Below are positions 7,799 to 14,229 of a DNA stretch of 34,086 nucleotides, one piece after another. This stretch comes from a virus, in the IMG/VR virus record IMGVR_UViG_3300007540_000045, positions 1 to 34,086 of that record; one strand, 5' to 3'. A program made the translations under genes and the position numbers. The notes beneath the pieces are model-generated. The model saw only the letters and a list, made by a program, of their open reading frames with translations, had not been told where the DNA came from and did no database searches. Each line of letters begins with the position of its first letter. The first letter of the stretch is position 1.

Positions 7799-8000
7799 AG
7801 TAATTGTACTATTGAAAGACGATGATGATGGTCATGTGTATGAAGGTGACTATGATGCGCAGCTCACCCCTAACAACGCTCTCCTCATAGTGGAGAACGT
7901 AGTACAATCAGGTGAAGGGTTCGAGAAAGAAGAAGTAACAACCCCTGTTGTACGCTCTATCTACAACGCACATCGTTGGGATCAAGTAGGAGTAAGCTAA
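7791..8000 (+). CDS. Small acidic hypothetical protein, 69 aa
   Basis: Unrecognised family. ATG 7791 overlaps the end of the preceding gene by 8 bases (ATGAGTAA); a longer in-frame start at 7767 would lie deeper in that gene and is less likely. The N-terminus reads MSKVIVLLKDDDDGHVY, a beta-strand followed by an acidic loop, and an acidic stretch recurs near EGFEKEEV. It contains no cysteine and no membrane segment, so it is probably a small soluble cytoplasmic protein. Its stop (7998-8000) directly abuts the ATG of the next small gene. Confidence 0.6.
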   Translation: MSKVIVLLKDDDDGHVYEGDYDAQLTPNNALLIVENVVQSGEGFEKEEVTTPVVRSIYNAHRWDQVGVS

Positions 8001-8168
8001 ATGAAATGGGTACTGATAATCTGGCTACTAGGCATGGATGGTAGCGGATCTATCGGTCTGTTCAACGACGAGGCCGCTTGTACAGCGGCCTTGTCTGAAT
8101 GGATTGATGCCGCTGATAATCATAGAGGCATGTGTGTACAAGGAAATGTAATCAATGAAGACTATTGA
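8001..8168 (+). CDS. Small exported or membrane-anchored protein, 55 aa
   Basis: An open frame from ATG 8001, immediately after the previous stop, to TGA 8166-8168; it overlaps the next gene's start by 14 bases. The first 11 residues (MKWVLIIWLLG) form a lysine-led hydrophobic segment like a short signal peptide or membrane anchor. The remainder carries two cysteines (C27 and C45), which could form one disulfide in the periplasm. No family is recognised. Its exact fit in the gap between two genes argues that it is real. A role at the inner membrane or in the periplasm is inferred only from the hydrophobic N-terminus. Confidence 0.6.
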   Translation: MKWVLIIWLLGMDGSGSIGLFNDEAACTAALSEWIDAADNHRGMCVQGNVINEDY

Positions 8169-9051
8169 TAAGATAGGAGAGGATATATATGAGCTGCTCG
8201 ATAGCTCTACGCACCACGAATCGGACCCCGAACTGGTCGCTGCTTATGCAAAGCGAATTGGAGGGGAGTTTGATAAGGCTACAGATGAAAGAAACAAGCC
8301 TCGTGAGAAAGGCAAGCTATGGGCTAGTGACTTGGGAAAACGATGCCTTCGACAGCATTGGTATAACTTTAATATGCCACAGCTTGGTGAGAAACTAACA
8401 GGTAATACTAAGTTCAAGTTCCTTTATGGGAACATACTTGAAGAAGCTGTCCTCTACTTCGCAGAGTCAGCTGGTCACACAGTGGAAGAGGCGCAAGCAA
8501 GGGTAGAGACACAGCTTGACGACTGGATGATCAGTGGACGGATAGATGGGATCGTTGATGGTGTATTGATAGATGTGAAGAGTACATCTAGCTTTGGATA
8601 TAAGAGGTACAAGGATGGCATTGACCCTACGAACGACTCGTTCGGATACCTTGAGCAGCTGGGGTTTTATCGGGCGTTTAACGACCTGTCTCCCAGCTCA
8701 GTGGATGTTGGATTTATATGGATCGACAAACAGAATGGACACATATCATATACGAAGGCTGATGTTCCAGACAAAGCAGAACTGGAACTCAAGGCAAGAC
8801 GTATCATATATGCAGTGGACCAGCAAGAGGAGGACGTGGCTCAGTTCTATAGCCCACAACCATACGGCAAATCAGGTAACATGAGCTTGCCTATGGCCTG
8901 CTCTTACTGCTCATACAAACAGAGATGCTGGAAGGATAGTAACAATGGAAAAGGACTTAGAGGATTCCTATACAATCAGGGTCCAGTGTGGTTTACTGAA
9001 GTGGGAAGAGAACCTAGATGCCCAGAGATTACGGAGAGTAAAGATGAGTGA
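8155..9051 (+). CDS. PD-(D/E)XK nuclease with Cas4/AddB-type Fe-S cluster motif
   Basis: A 298-residue protein starting at ATG 8155 after AAGGAA. Nuclease core residues are visible in order: E96/E97 in GNILEE, D131 in GRIDG, D140 and K142 in LIDVK, and a YLEQLGFYR helix (165-173) resembling the QxxxY motif of RecB-family nucleases. One cysteine lies before the core (C64) and three after it in the pattern C-x2-C-x5-C (C249, C252, C258). This is the four-cysteine arrangement that holds a 4Fe-4S cluster in Cas4 and AddB. Such phage enzymes are thought to process DNA ends in recombination or degrade host DNA. There is no CRISPR array nearby, so a spacer-acquisition role is not suggested. Its TGA overlaps the next start (ATGAGTGA). 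Confidence 0.85.
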   Translation: MKTIDKIGEDIYELLDSSTHHESDPELVAAYAKRIGGEFDKATDERNKPREKGKLWASDLGKRCLRQHWYNFNMPQLGEKLTGNTKFKFLYGNILEEAVLYFAESAGHTVEEAQARVETQLDDWMISGRIDGIVDGVLIDVKSTSSFGYKRYKDGIDPTNDSFGYLEQLGFYRAFNDLSPSSVDVGFIWIDKQNGHISYTKADVPDKAELELKARRIIYAVDQQEEDVAQFYSPQPYGKSGNMSLPMACSYCSYKQRCWKDSNNGKGLRGFLYNQGPVWFTEVGREPRCPEITESKDE

Positions 9052-9364
9052 CCTAAGAATTGATATGCAAGCAACTATTGATGAGCTGGCAGAGGAGATC
9101 GACAGCCTTGAGTATAATGCTGTAGTTGATGAAGCTAATTACATGGCAGCACTAGATAGCATTGCCGATCTTGAGGCATATAACGCCGAGCATCAGTTTG
9201 TCTGTCAGCTGCAAGAACAGCACATCGAACGCCAAACAAGGCGTATACGGGAACTGGAAGCTAGACTCTTGTTGATTCGTGACAGCACATACAGAAACGC
9301 CACGACATTGAGGGCAATGGCTGATAGGGCCTTGTCAGCACTGGAGAACAACGATAATGATTAA
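9044..9364 (+). CDS. Coiled-coil hypothetical protein, 106 aa
   Basis: Start chosen at ATG 9044, preceded by GGAGAG and overlapping the previous stop by 8 bases; an in-frame ATG at 8945 would overlap the nuclease gene by more than 100 bases. The protein is almost entirely helical and acidic, with heptad-like spacing of Leu and Ile (DELAEEIDSLEY, RIRELEARLLLIRD), so it probably forms a coiled coil. One cysteine and no membrane segment are present. The family is not recognised. It overlaps the DUF3310 gene start by 8 bases and belongs to the same operon. Confidence 0.65.
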   Translation: MSDLRIDMQATIDELAEEIDSLEYNAVVDEANYMAALDSIADLEAYNAEHQFVCQLQEQHIERQTRRIRELEARLLLIRDSTYRNATTLRAMADRALSALENNDND

Positions 9365-9602
9365 GAGTGTAAATGGCATAGCAGCCAGTGATATACAGGT
9401 AGGTGGAACACACTACAAGGACTGTGCTATACAGCCCAGTGAGTTTATCTATAGGAATGGCCTCACTTGGTGTGAGGGCAATGCAATCAAGTACATCTGT
9501 AGACACCACCGTAAGCATGGTGTCAAGGATATAGACAAGGCGATCCATTACCTTGAACTTCTAAAGGAGTGGGAGTATGGCAAGGAAGAAAGCGTTAGCT
9601 AG
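9357..9602 (+). CDS. DUF3310 family protein
   Basis: An 81-residue protein with the family's characteristic elements in order: GGTHYKD (16-22), IQPSEFIYRNGL, EGNAIKYICRH (41-51) and KAIHYLELL near the C-terminus. DUF3310 proteins are very common in phage early regions; they are sometimes labelled nucleotide kinases, but no P-loop is visible here and their biochemical role is not settled. It overlaps the preceding coiled-coil gene by 8 bases and the following endonuclease gene by 26 bases, so it is made from the same transcript. Confidence 0.85.
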   Translation: MIKSVNGIAASDIQVGGTHYKDCAIQPSEFIYRNGLTWCEGNAIKYICRHHRKHGVKDIDKAIHYLELLKEWEYGKEESVS

Positions 9603-10008
9603 TGGCAGGCGATCCAAGTTTGAGGATCGTATTGCAAAGGAGTTGAAAGATGCTGGTGTTAAGTTTACGTACGAAACATACTCATACGAGTACGATGAAA
9701 TGCTGCGTAAGAACATGGCACGATGCGGAGACTGCGGCTCTACAGACCTTATTAGAACAGGCTGGTATACCCCGGACTTCTTCTTGGACAATGGTGTCAT
9801 TATTGAAACAAAGGGTAGGTTCACAGCTGCGGATAGGCGTAAGCACATCGCAGTGAGAGAGGCACACCCTGAACTACGCATCGTAATGCTATTCATGCGA
9901 GACAACAAGATACATAAGAACAGTAACACGTACTACTCAGACTGGTGCATGTCGCACAACATTGAGTTTGCAATTGGTTCCCCACTGAAGGAATGGTTAC
10001 ATGGCTAG
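9577..10008 (+). CDS. T7 gp3-like endodeoxyribonuclease I (Holliday junction resolvase)
   Basis: A 143-residue nuclease with AAGGAG before ATG 9577. The active-site residues of T7 endonuclease I are all present: E16 (FEDRIAKEL), D67 (YTPDF), E77 and K79 (IIETKGRF), followed by the conserved AADRRKHIAVREAHPEL helix. The enzyme cleaves branched DNA during recombination and packaging and helps degrade host DNA. Compared with T7 gp3, an insertion of roughly 16 residues lies between E16 and D67. It contains a C-x2-C-G-S-x-D knuckle (C50, C53) that looks like half of a zinc ribbon. The C-terminus overlaps the following exonuclease gene by 8 bases. Confidence 0.92.
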   Translation: MARKKALASGRRSKFEDRIAKELKDAGVKFTYETYSYEYDEMLRKNMARCGDCGSTDLIRTGWYTPDFFLDNGVIIETKGRFTAADRRKHIAVREAHPELRIVMLFMRDNKIHKNSNTYYSDWCMSHNIEFAIGSPLKEWLHG

Positions 10009-10768
10009 ACCACTACATAAGATGAAGATACTATACTTGGACATAGAGACTACGCCCCATAGTGGGACGTTCTGGAATCTATTCCCCAAGTTCATACCCA
10101 TTGGACAGATCAAGGAACCTACTAAGGTTCTGTGTTGGGCTGCCAAGTGGGAAGGGGATCGGGACATTACATTCCGATCCATTAAGGATAAGGAATGTAT
10201 CCAAGATATGTGGGATCTCGTTGACGAGGCTGACGCAGTGGTGCATTACAATGGTAAGAGCTTCGACATGAAGCATCTCAATAGAGAGTTCTTACTAGCA
10301 GACCTGCCCCCACCTAGTGCCTACCACCAGATAGACCTGCTTAGTGCAGTACGGCAGAACTTTAAGTTCGCCTCTAACAAGCTGGATTGGGTATGTAGAG
10401 CACTAGGGTTGGGTAACAAGGTACAACATGCCGGCATAGAACTATGGTACGGTTGCATGGAAGGTAACGTAAATGATTGGAAAGTTATGGAAAGGTATAA
10501 CAAGCAGGATGTACGCTTGTTGCCTAAGTTGTACAAGAGGTTGTTACCGTGGATCAAAGGCCACCCTAATGTCGGAATGTACATCGACGACCCCAAGTCC
10601 CCCACCTGCACGAACTGTGGCAGCAGGGATTTGGTTAAGAAGGGTACGCAACACAACACAAAGACAGCAAGCTACGACAGGTACTCATGTAAGAAGTGTG
10701 GAACACCACTCCGATCACGTAAGCAATCCCGAACCACAAGCCAGAACGTACTCACAAGGTCAAGCTAA
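10001..10768 (+). CDS. DnaQ-like 3'-5' exonuclease with C-terminal zinc ribbon
   Basis: A 255-residue protein. The RNase H-like exonuclease motifs are visible: DIET (ExoI, near residue 14), VVHYNGKSFDMKHL (ExoII, near 80-93), and YNKQDVRLLPKL (ExoIII, near 165-176). A C-terminal zinc ribbon follows, with CTNCGSRD and CKKCG about 30 residues apart, and then a basic Ser/Arg-rich tail. The nuclease domain resembles the predicted PolB-like 3'-5' exonuclease group. The polymerase already has its own proofreading domain, so this enzyme probably works in recombination, end trimming or host DNA breakdown. The zinc ribbon would supply DNA binding. The stop codon overlaps the next start as TAATG. Confidence 0.85.
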   Translation: MARPLHKMKILYLDIETTPHSGTFWNLFPKFIPIGQIKEPTKVLCWAAKWEGDRDITFRSIKDKECIQDMWDLVDEADAVVHYNGKSFDMKHLNREFLLADLPPPSAYHQIDLLSAVRQNFKFASNKLDWVCRALGLGNKVQHAGIELWYGCMEGNVNDWKVMERYNKQDVRLLPKLYKRLLPWIKGHPNVGMYIDDPKSPTCTNCGSRDLVKKGTQHNTKTASYDRYSCKKCGTPLRSRKQSRTTSQNVLTRSS

Positions 10769-10908
10769 TGAACTATGACTACTACGAAGAACTACTTAGT
10801 AACTTGGACCCAGACACCTTGGTAGGTGATCTGGGAATTACAACTGAAGACCTCATGGCTGCCTTCCCTGCGTTGGTAGCCGAGTACATTGAGGAGAACT
10901 ACCTGTGA
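10768..10908 (+). CDS. Small acidic protein, 46 aa
   Basis: A short gene locked between its neighbours by overlaps: its ATG shares a base with the exonuclease stop (TAATG) and its TGA shares the A of the reductase ATG (TGATG). The protein is acidic and helical, with MNYDYYEELL, LDPDTLVGDLGITTEDL and EYIEENYL as its main blocks. Small phage proteins of this build, with a DLGITTEDL-like core, are familiar from other phages but have no assigned function. Translational coupling to the reductase is likely from the overlap. Confidence 0.7.
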   Translation: MNYDYYEELLSNLDPDTLVGDLGITTEDLMAAFPALVAEYIEENYL

Positions 10909-12779
10909 TGAACGACTACCAGAAGTACATCCACCAATCCAAGTATGCTCGCTATCTCCCAGAGGAGAATAGGCGAGAGGTATGGGAGGAGACAGTGGAT
11001 AGGTACATGGATGCCATGCTAGAGAAGCAACCTGAGTTGTCAATTAAGTATAAGGCAATACGCAAAGCTATCCTTGACCTAGAGGTCATGCCTAGCATGA
11101 GAGCCTTGATGACAGCAGGTCCAGCCTTAGATAGGGACAATGTAGCTGGGTACAACTGTGCCTATGTAGCAGTAGATGATAGGAGAGTGTTCGATGAGAT
11201 CATGTACATACTCATGTGTGGGACTGGTGTTGGATTTAGCGTGGAACGACACGTTATTGATAAGCTGCCAACCATTGCAGAAGAGTTCTTCGATGATGGT
11301 ACAACGACACTACATGTCGCAGACTCCCGCATCGGTTGGGCTACATCCTACCGGAAGCTCATATCGCTACTCTATGACGGACTCATACCGAGCCTCGACT
11401 TTAGTAATGTCAGAGCAAGCGGAGAAATACTACGGACATTTGGGGGTAGAGCTAGTGGGCCAGAGCCACTACAGAACCTTTGTACCTATACAATAAACCT
11501 ATTCAAACAAGCACAAGGAAGGAAACTACATGAACTGGAAGTACACGACCTTATCTGCAAGATCGCAGAGATCATTGTGGCGGGCGGGGTTAGGAGGAGC
11601 GCTCTTATTAGTCTTGGGAACGCAACTTCTGATAGGCTCCGTGGTGCTAAGTCAGGGCAATGGTATATCCCGGCTCCTCATAGAGCACTCGCTAACAACT
11701 CAGTCTGCTACACGGAAACCCCTGATCTTGGATTGTTTCTTAAAGAGTGGGTTGCCCTTATCGAATCCAAGTCCGGGGAAAGGGGCATTTTCTCCAGACC
11801 TGCGGCTGCAAGTAATATGCCAGAGAGGAGAGATCCGTCCTATGAGTGGGGATGTAATCCCTGCTCCGAGATCATCCTCAGGTCAAGACAATTCTGCAAC
11901 CTCAGCGAAGCTGTCTGCCGACCAACTGATACTATGGATGACCTTAAGCGAAAGGTAGAGTTAGCTACTATACTAGGTACGGTACAGTCTACGTTGACTG
12001 ACTTCCGTTACCTAGGTAAGAGGTGGCAACAGAACTGTGAAGAGGAGCGCTTACTAGGTGTAAGCTTGACTGGTATTATGGACTGTCCGGGACTCAATGG
12101 CATAGAGGATGGGCTACCTGAACGCTTAGAGGAGTTAAAGAATCATGCTATCGCTACGAATAAGAAGTGGGCCAAGAAACTGGGTATCGAACCCAGCGCA
12201 GCTATCACCTGTGTCAAGCCTAGTGGAACAGTTAGCCAGCTGGTGGATTGTGCCTCAGGAATTCATCCCCGGTATGCTAGACAATATGTTAGAACGACCC
12301 GTAACGACATTAAAGACCCACTCACAGACCTGCTCATCGAACATGGTATACCACACAGTGTGGACGTTACAAACCCGAACAACATGGTGTTCGAGTGGCC
12401 CATACGAGCCCCCGAGTCCTCTGTTACAGTAGATGACATCGACCCTATTGCCCAGCTGGAGCTGTGGAGCATATACAACGAGCACTGGTGCGAACACAAG
12501 CCCAGTGTGAGTATCTATGTGAAGGAGGATGAGTGGATTAAGGTAGGGGCATGGGTATATGAGAACTTCGACATCATGTCAGGTGTCTCATTCTTTCCGT
12601 ACGATGATAGTGTGTACCAACAAGCACCTTATCAACCTATCCTTCGCGAGGAGTACGAGGCCCGTAGCGCCGTTAACGAGGCCAATGGACCAGTCCCATG
12701 GCTGGACTTAGAAGAGGAGACAGACAGCACTACAAGCTCTCAGGAGCTAGCCTGTAGTGGAGGGGCTTGTGAACTATGA
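10908..12779 (+). CDS. nrdJ: Class II (adenosylcobalamin-dependent) ribonucleotide reductase, monomeric type
   Basis: A 623-residue enzyme that reduces ribonucleotides to deoxyribonucleotides with coenzyme B12. ATG 10908 was chosen over GTG 10905 because it forms the TGATG overlap. Catalytic residues align with the Lactobacillus leichmannii triphosphate reductase: C84 (GYNCAYV), C319 and E321 (NPCSE), and C330 (FCNL). The C319-C330 spacing of 11 equals that of C408-C419 in the reference. CVKPSGTVSQL (near 440) and SGIHPRYARQYVRT are further family signatures. The C-terminus carries a C-x4-C pair (CSGGAC) for re-reduction. It is shorter than the 739-residue reference. The phage must rely on host or environmental cobalamin. 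This gene is the hallmark of the cobavirus/SIO1 group. Confidence 0.95.
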   Translation: MNDYQKYIHQSKYARYLPEENRREVWEETVDRYMDAMLEKQPELSIKYKAIRKAILDLEVMPSMRALMTAGPALDRDNVAGYNCAYVAVDDRRVFDEIMYILMCGTGVGFSVERHVIDKLPTIAEEFFDDGTTTLHVADSRIGWATSYRKLISLLYDGLIPSLDFSNVRASGEILRTFGGRASGPEPLQNLCTYTINLFKQAQGRKLHELEVHDLICKIAEIIVAGGVRRSALISLGNATSDRLRGAKSGQWYIPAPHRALANNSVCYTETPDLGLFLKEWVALIESKSGERGIFSRPAAASNMPERRDPSYEWGCNPCSEIILRSRQFCNLSEAVCRPTDTMDDLKRKVELATILGTVQSTLTDFRYLGKRWQQNCEEERLLGVSLTGIMDCPGLNGIEDGLPERLEELKNHAIATNKKWAKKLGIEPSAAITCVKPSGTVSQLVDCASGIHPRYARQYVRTTRNDIKDPLTDLLIEHGIPHSVDVTNPNNMVFEWPIRAPESSVTVDDIDPIAQLELWSIYNEHWCEHKPSVSIYVKEDEWIKVGAWVYENFDIMSGVSFFPYDDSVYQQAPYQPILREEYEARSAVNEANGPVPWLDLEEETDSTTSSQELACSGGACEL

Positions 12780-12970
12780 GCTGGTTTAAGAAACCCGTAG
12801 ATGTATTCTCTGAATGGGAGGCTGGTAAGGCCATTCCTAACAAGGAAGTGAAGGCCGAAGAACCTATTGTGTGGTATGACATACGAAGGATGGAATACTA
12901 TGATGAAGCTAGCAAGCTATGGTCACAGAATTTAATGGAAGCCTATAAGAAGAGGGTGGTAGTGAAATGA
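12776..12970 (+). CDS. Small hypothetical protein, 64 aa
   Basis: Unrecognised. ATG 12776 overlaps the reductase stop as ATGA, which suggests coupled translation. The protein has no cysteine, so it is not a glutaredoxin-type reductant for the reductase. It opens MSWFKKPVDVFSEWEAG and ends in a basic helix (LMEAYKKRVVVK). Several tryptophans and aromatic residues suggest a small folded helical protein. The 4-base overlap with the following zinc ribbon gene (12967-12970) places all three in one unit. Confidence 0.65.
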   Translation: MSWFKKPVDVFSEWEAGKAIPNKEVKAEEPIVWYDIRRMEYYDEASKLWSQNLMEAYKKRVVVK

Positions 12971-13212
12971 ACACATATGACGGGAGGTGCAATAGCTGTG
13001 ATACTACGTTTGAATACCGAGCTAAGTCAGGAGCGTCTACCCCTGCGTGTGGCTCATGCGGTAGCAATGACACTAAGAAGATCTGGACAGCAGTCCCCAT
13101 ACTGGACAAAGCTAAAGATCCGTATGACCTGCTCGACGGGCACATACCGCAAAGTACCCCGATCAAGTCATTCGCCACAGACCATCGCAAGGGAGGTAAG
13201 GATACTACCTGA
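12967..13212 (+). CDS. FmdB-like zinc ribbon protein
   Basis: An 81-residue protein with two CxxC knuckles, C8/C11 and C28/C31, separated by FEYRAKSGASTPA. This spacing and the aromatic-rich start (TYDGRCNSC, FEY) match the small FmdB-type zinc ribbon family. The C-terminal 45 residues are polar and probably flexible, with KSFATDHRKGGKD at the end. FmdB-like proteins are called putative regulators, and in phages they could bind nucleic acid or act as adaptors; the exact role is unknown. It is the last gene of the rightward arm, followed directly by the bidirectional terminator. Confidence 0.75.
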   Translation: MNTYDGRCNSCDTTFEYRAKSGASTPACGSCGSNDTKKIWTAVPILDKAKDPYDLLDGHIPQSTPIKSFATDHRKGGKDTT

Positions 13213-13246
13213 TGATGAACTAATGAAACGACTATGGCTATAACGC

Positions 13247-13274
13247 AAAAGGCCCCCTTAATGGGGGCCTTCTT
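13247..13274. terminator. Bidirectional intrinsic terminator between the two arms
   Basis: A perfect 9-bp stem, AAGGCCCCC (13249-13257) and GGGGGCCTT (13263-13271), with a 5-base loop TTAAT. Read rightward it is followed by CTTGTG, so the T tract is short. Read leftward it is followed by TTTTGCG. It sits exactly where the rightward and leftward gene arms meet and should stop transcription from both. Confidence 0.92.
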
Positions 13275-13293
13275 GTGTGCGGGCGAGTGGTTG

Positions 13294-13512
13294 TTAAGTC
13301 AAGTATAGTATGTCTACCACCATGCCGTGGGGTATGAACAGTTTACCTGCTATCTCATCGAGGTCACTGTATATGTCAGTGGCAAGGACGTAACCGTACC
13401 TGTTCCTGCATATGAGATACCCTACCGTGGTGCGCCACACTGGTTCAGTAGCTACTGCTTCCTCGTAGGTGAAGTCGTCGCTTTCAATGAAGGCATCACC
13501 CCACTTGACCAC
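13294..13512 (-). CDS. Small hypothetical protein after the spanin genes, 72 aa (GTG start)
   Basis: Last gene of the leftward arm. An ATG start at 13605 is possible (103 aa) but would bury 86 bases in the Rz1 gene and add a low-complexity Ser/Gln/Thr N-terminus. GTG 13512 lies 7 bases after the Rz1 stop with TAGGAT just before it, and gives a compact protein starting VKWGDAFIESDDFTYEEA. The body (TTVGYLICRNRYGYVLATD, then IPHGMVVDILYL) resembles a small beta-rich family often seen in phages, in which a tryptophan/acidic start is followed by a TVGYL-type strand and an isoleucine-proline strand near the end. The function is unknown. There is no signal peptide or membrane segment with the GTG start. 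Confidence 0.65.
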   Translation of the reverse strand: MVKWGDAFIESDDFTYEEAVATEPVWRTTVGYLICRNRYGYVLATDIYSDLDEIAGKLFIPHGMVVDILYLT

Positions 13513-13516
13513 TGCT

Positions 13517-13522
13517 ATCCTA
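13517..13522 (-). promoter_or_regulatory. Shine-Dalgarno supporting the GTG start at 13512
   Basis: TAGGAT on the minus strand overlaps the TAG stop of the Rz1 gene. Its AGGA core lies 5 bases before GTG 13512. This favours the short 72-aa form over the ATG at 13605. Confidence 0.5.
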
Positions 13523-13822
13523 TAAGCACTTGGCTTTGAACTGTTTGTTGTGCTCTTCTGCGAGTCGCTCTGCTGTTCTAACGTAGGATTTAAGTTTGAG
13601 GTCATTGTCAGCTATCTTCCGTAGTGTTTGAGCATTGATACTCATCTGCTCTATAGTTGTTATTGGTTCTAGTGTTGGTCTGTCTGGTAAACACAATGGT
13701 TCTATGACGTTGTTAGATACACACCCACTAGAAATCATTAGGGTTGTTAAGATTATCAATCCCTTCAAAGTTGTTCTCCTTTCCTTCTTCGTGTTTTTCT
13801 TTCTCTTTGATTTGATTGACAA
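13520..13822 (-). CDS. Rz1-like outer-membrane spanin (o-spanin lipoprotein)
   Basis: A 100-residue protein with a basic N-terminal region (about 20 residues), a hydrophobic segment GLIILTTLMISSGC, and a lipobox-like cysteine at residue 34. After lipid attachment it would sit in the outer membrane. Proline residues are present after the lipobox (CLPDRPTLEPI), as in many Rz1 proteins, followed by a helical C-terminal part. It starts inside the i-spanin gene in another frame and overlaps it by 95 bases, a typical Rz/Rz1 arrangement. Together the pair spans the periplasm and fuses the membranes at the end of lysis. The long charged N-terminus before the lipobox is unusual but acceptable for a type II signal peptide. 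Confidence 0.82.
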   Translation of the reverse strand: MSIKSKRKKNTKKERRTTLKGLIILTTLMISSGCVSNNVIEPLCLPDRPTLEPITTIEQMSINAQTLRKIADNDLKLKSYVRTAERLAEEHNKQFKAKCL

Positions 13823-14030
13823 GAGTAGCTCTTCGGCTACTCTCTATGACTCTTTCTTCTTTTACAATCTTCTTCTTTACTCTCTCCGCGTGAACCGTGG
13901 CCTTGAGGTGCTCGACATCTCGTCGGGCTATGTCCCTCTGATTCTTCATCGTCCTGCTGAAGACAGCAAGCACCGTTAACAACACACCCAGTGCTGCTAC
14001 CCCATACAACTTAAGTTTCGCTAGTATCAT
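13728..14030 (-). CDS. Rz-like inner-membrane spanin (i-spanin)
   Basis: A 100-residue protein. An N-terminal transmembrane helix (about residues 6-25, LYGVAALGVLLTVLAVF) is followed by a long charged helical region (RDIARRDVEHLKATVHAER onward) predicted to form a periplasmic coiled coil. Topology and length match i-spanins. The start overlaps the end of the holin gene by 20 bases, and the Rz1-like gene is embedded partly within it. With the lipoprotein partner it should disrupt the outer membrane in the last lysis step. Confidence 0.82.
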   Translation of the reverse strand: MILAKLKLYGVAALGVLLTVLAVFSRTMKNQRDIARRDVEHLKATVHAERVKKKIVKEERVIESSRRATLVNQIKEKEKHEEGKENNFEGIDNLNNPNDF

Positions 14031-14229
14031 CAGTGTTCCCTATGGCTGTCGATGTGACAGCACGTAGTACTATGTTGACAACCCCTATCCCAAACATCCA
14101 GATAGCGTATGTGTCTGGTTCAACCAATGGTTGGAGGGTAGGGATCAACCCTACCACTCCACTTACTACCGCACCCCCGACTACAAGGAGGTTAACCCAC
14201 ATAGTCTTACTCTTATGCCATTGTTTCAA
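14011..14229 (-). CDS. Holin (TTG start)
   Basis: A 72-residue protein with two hydrophobic segments (about residues 11-29, VNLLVVGGAVVSGVVGLI, and 41-60, YAIWMFGIGVVNIVLRAV) and a polar C-terminal tail. The start WHKSKTMWVN before the first helix resembles a common family of small phage holins. The first codon is TTG at 14229, overlapping the TGA of the lipid A deacylase-like gene (TTGA), with AGGAT about 10 bases upstream; an ATG at residue 10 would cut into the conserved N-terminus. It sits directly before the spanin pair. Its role would be to open the inner membrane and time lysis. Confidence 0.75.
   Translation of the reverse strand: MKQWHKSKTMWVNLLVVGGAVVSGVVGLIPTLQPLVEPDTYAIWMFGIGVVNIVLRAVTSTAIGNTDDTSET

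Noticed and set aside
8155-9051. Treating the Cas4-like nuclease as evidence of a CRISPR adaptation module
   Set aside because: No repeat-spacer array and no Cas1 or Cas2 genes are present; the neighbours are phage replication genes.
13513-13605. The longer ATG-started form (103 aa) of the last leftward gene
   Set aside because: The extra 31 residues are low-complexity and fully inside the Rz1 gene region, while GTG 13512 has its own ribosome-binding sequence and clears the overlap.
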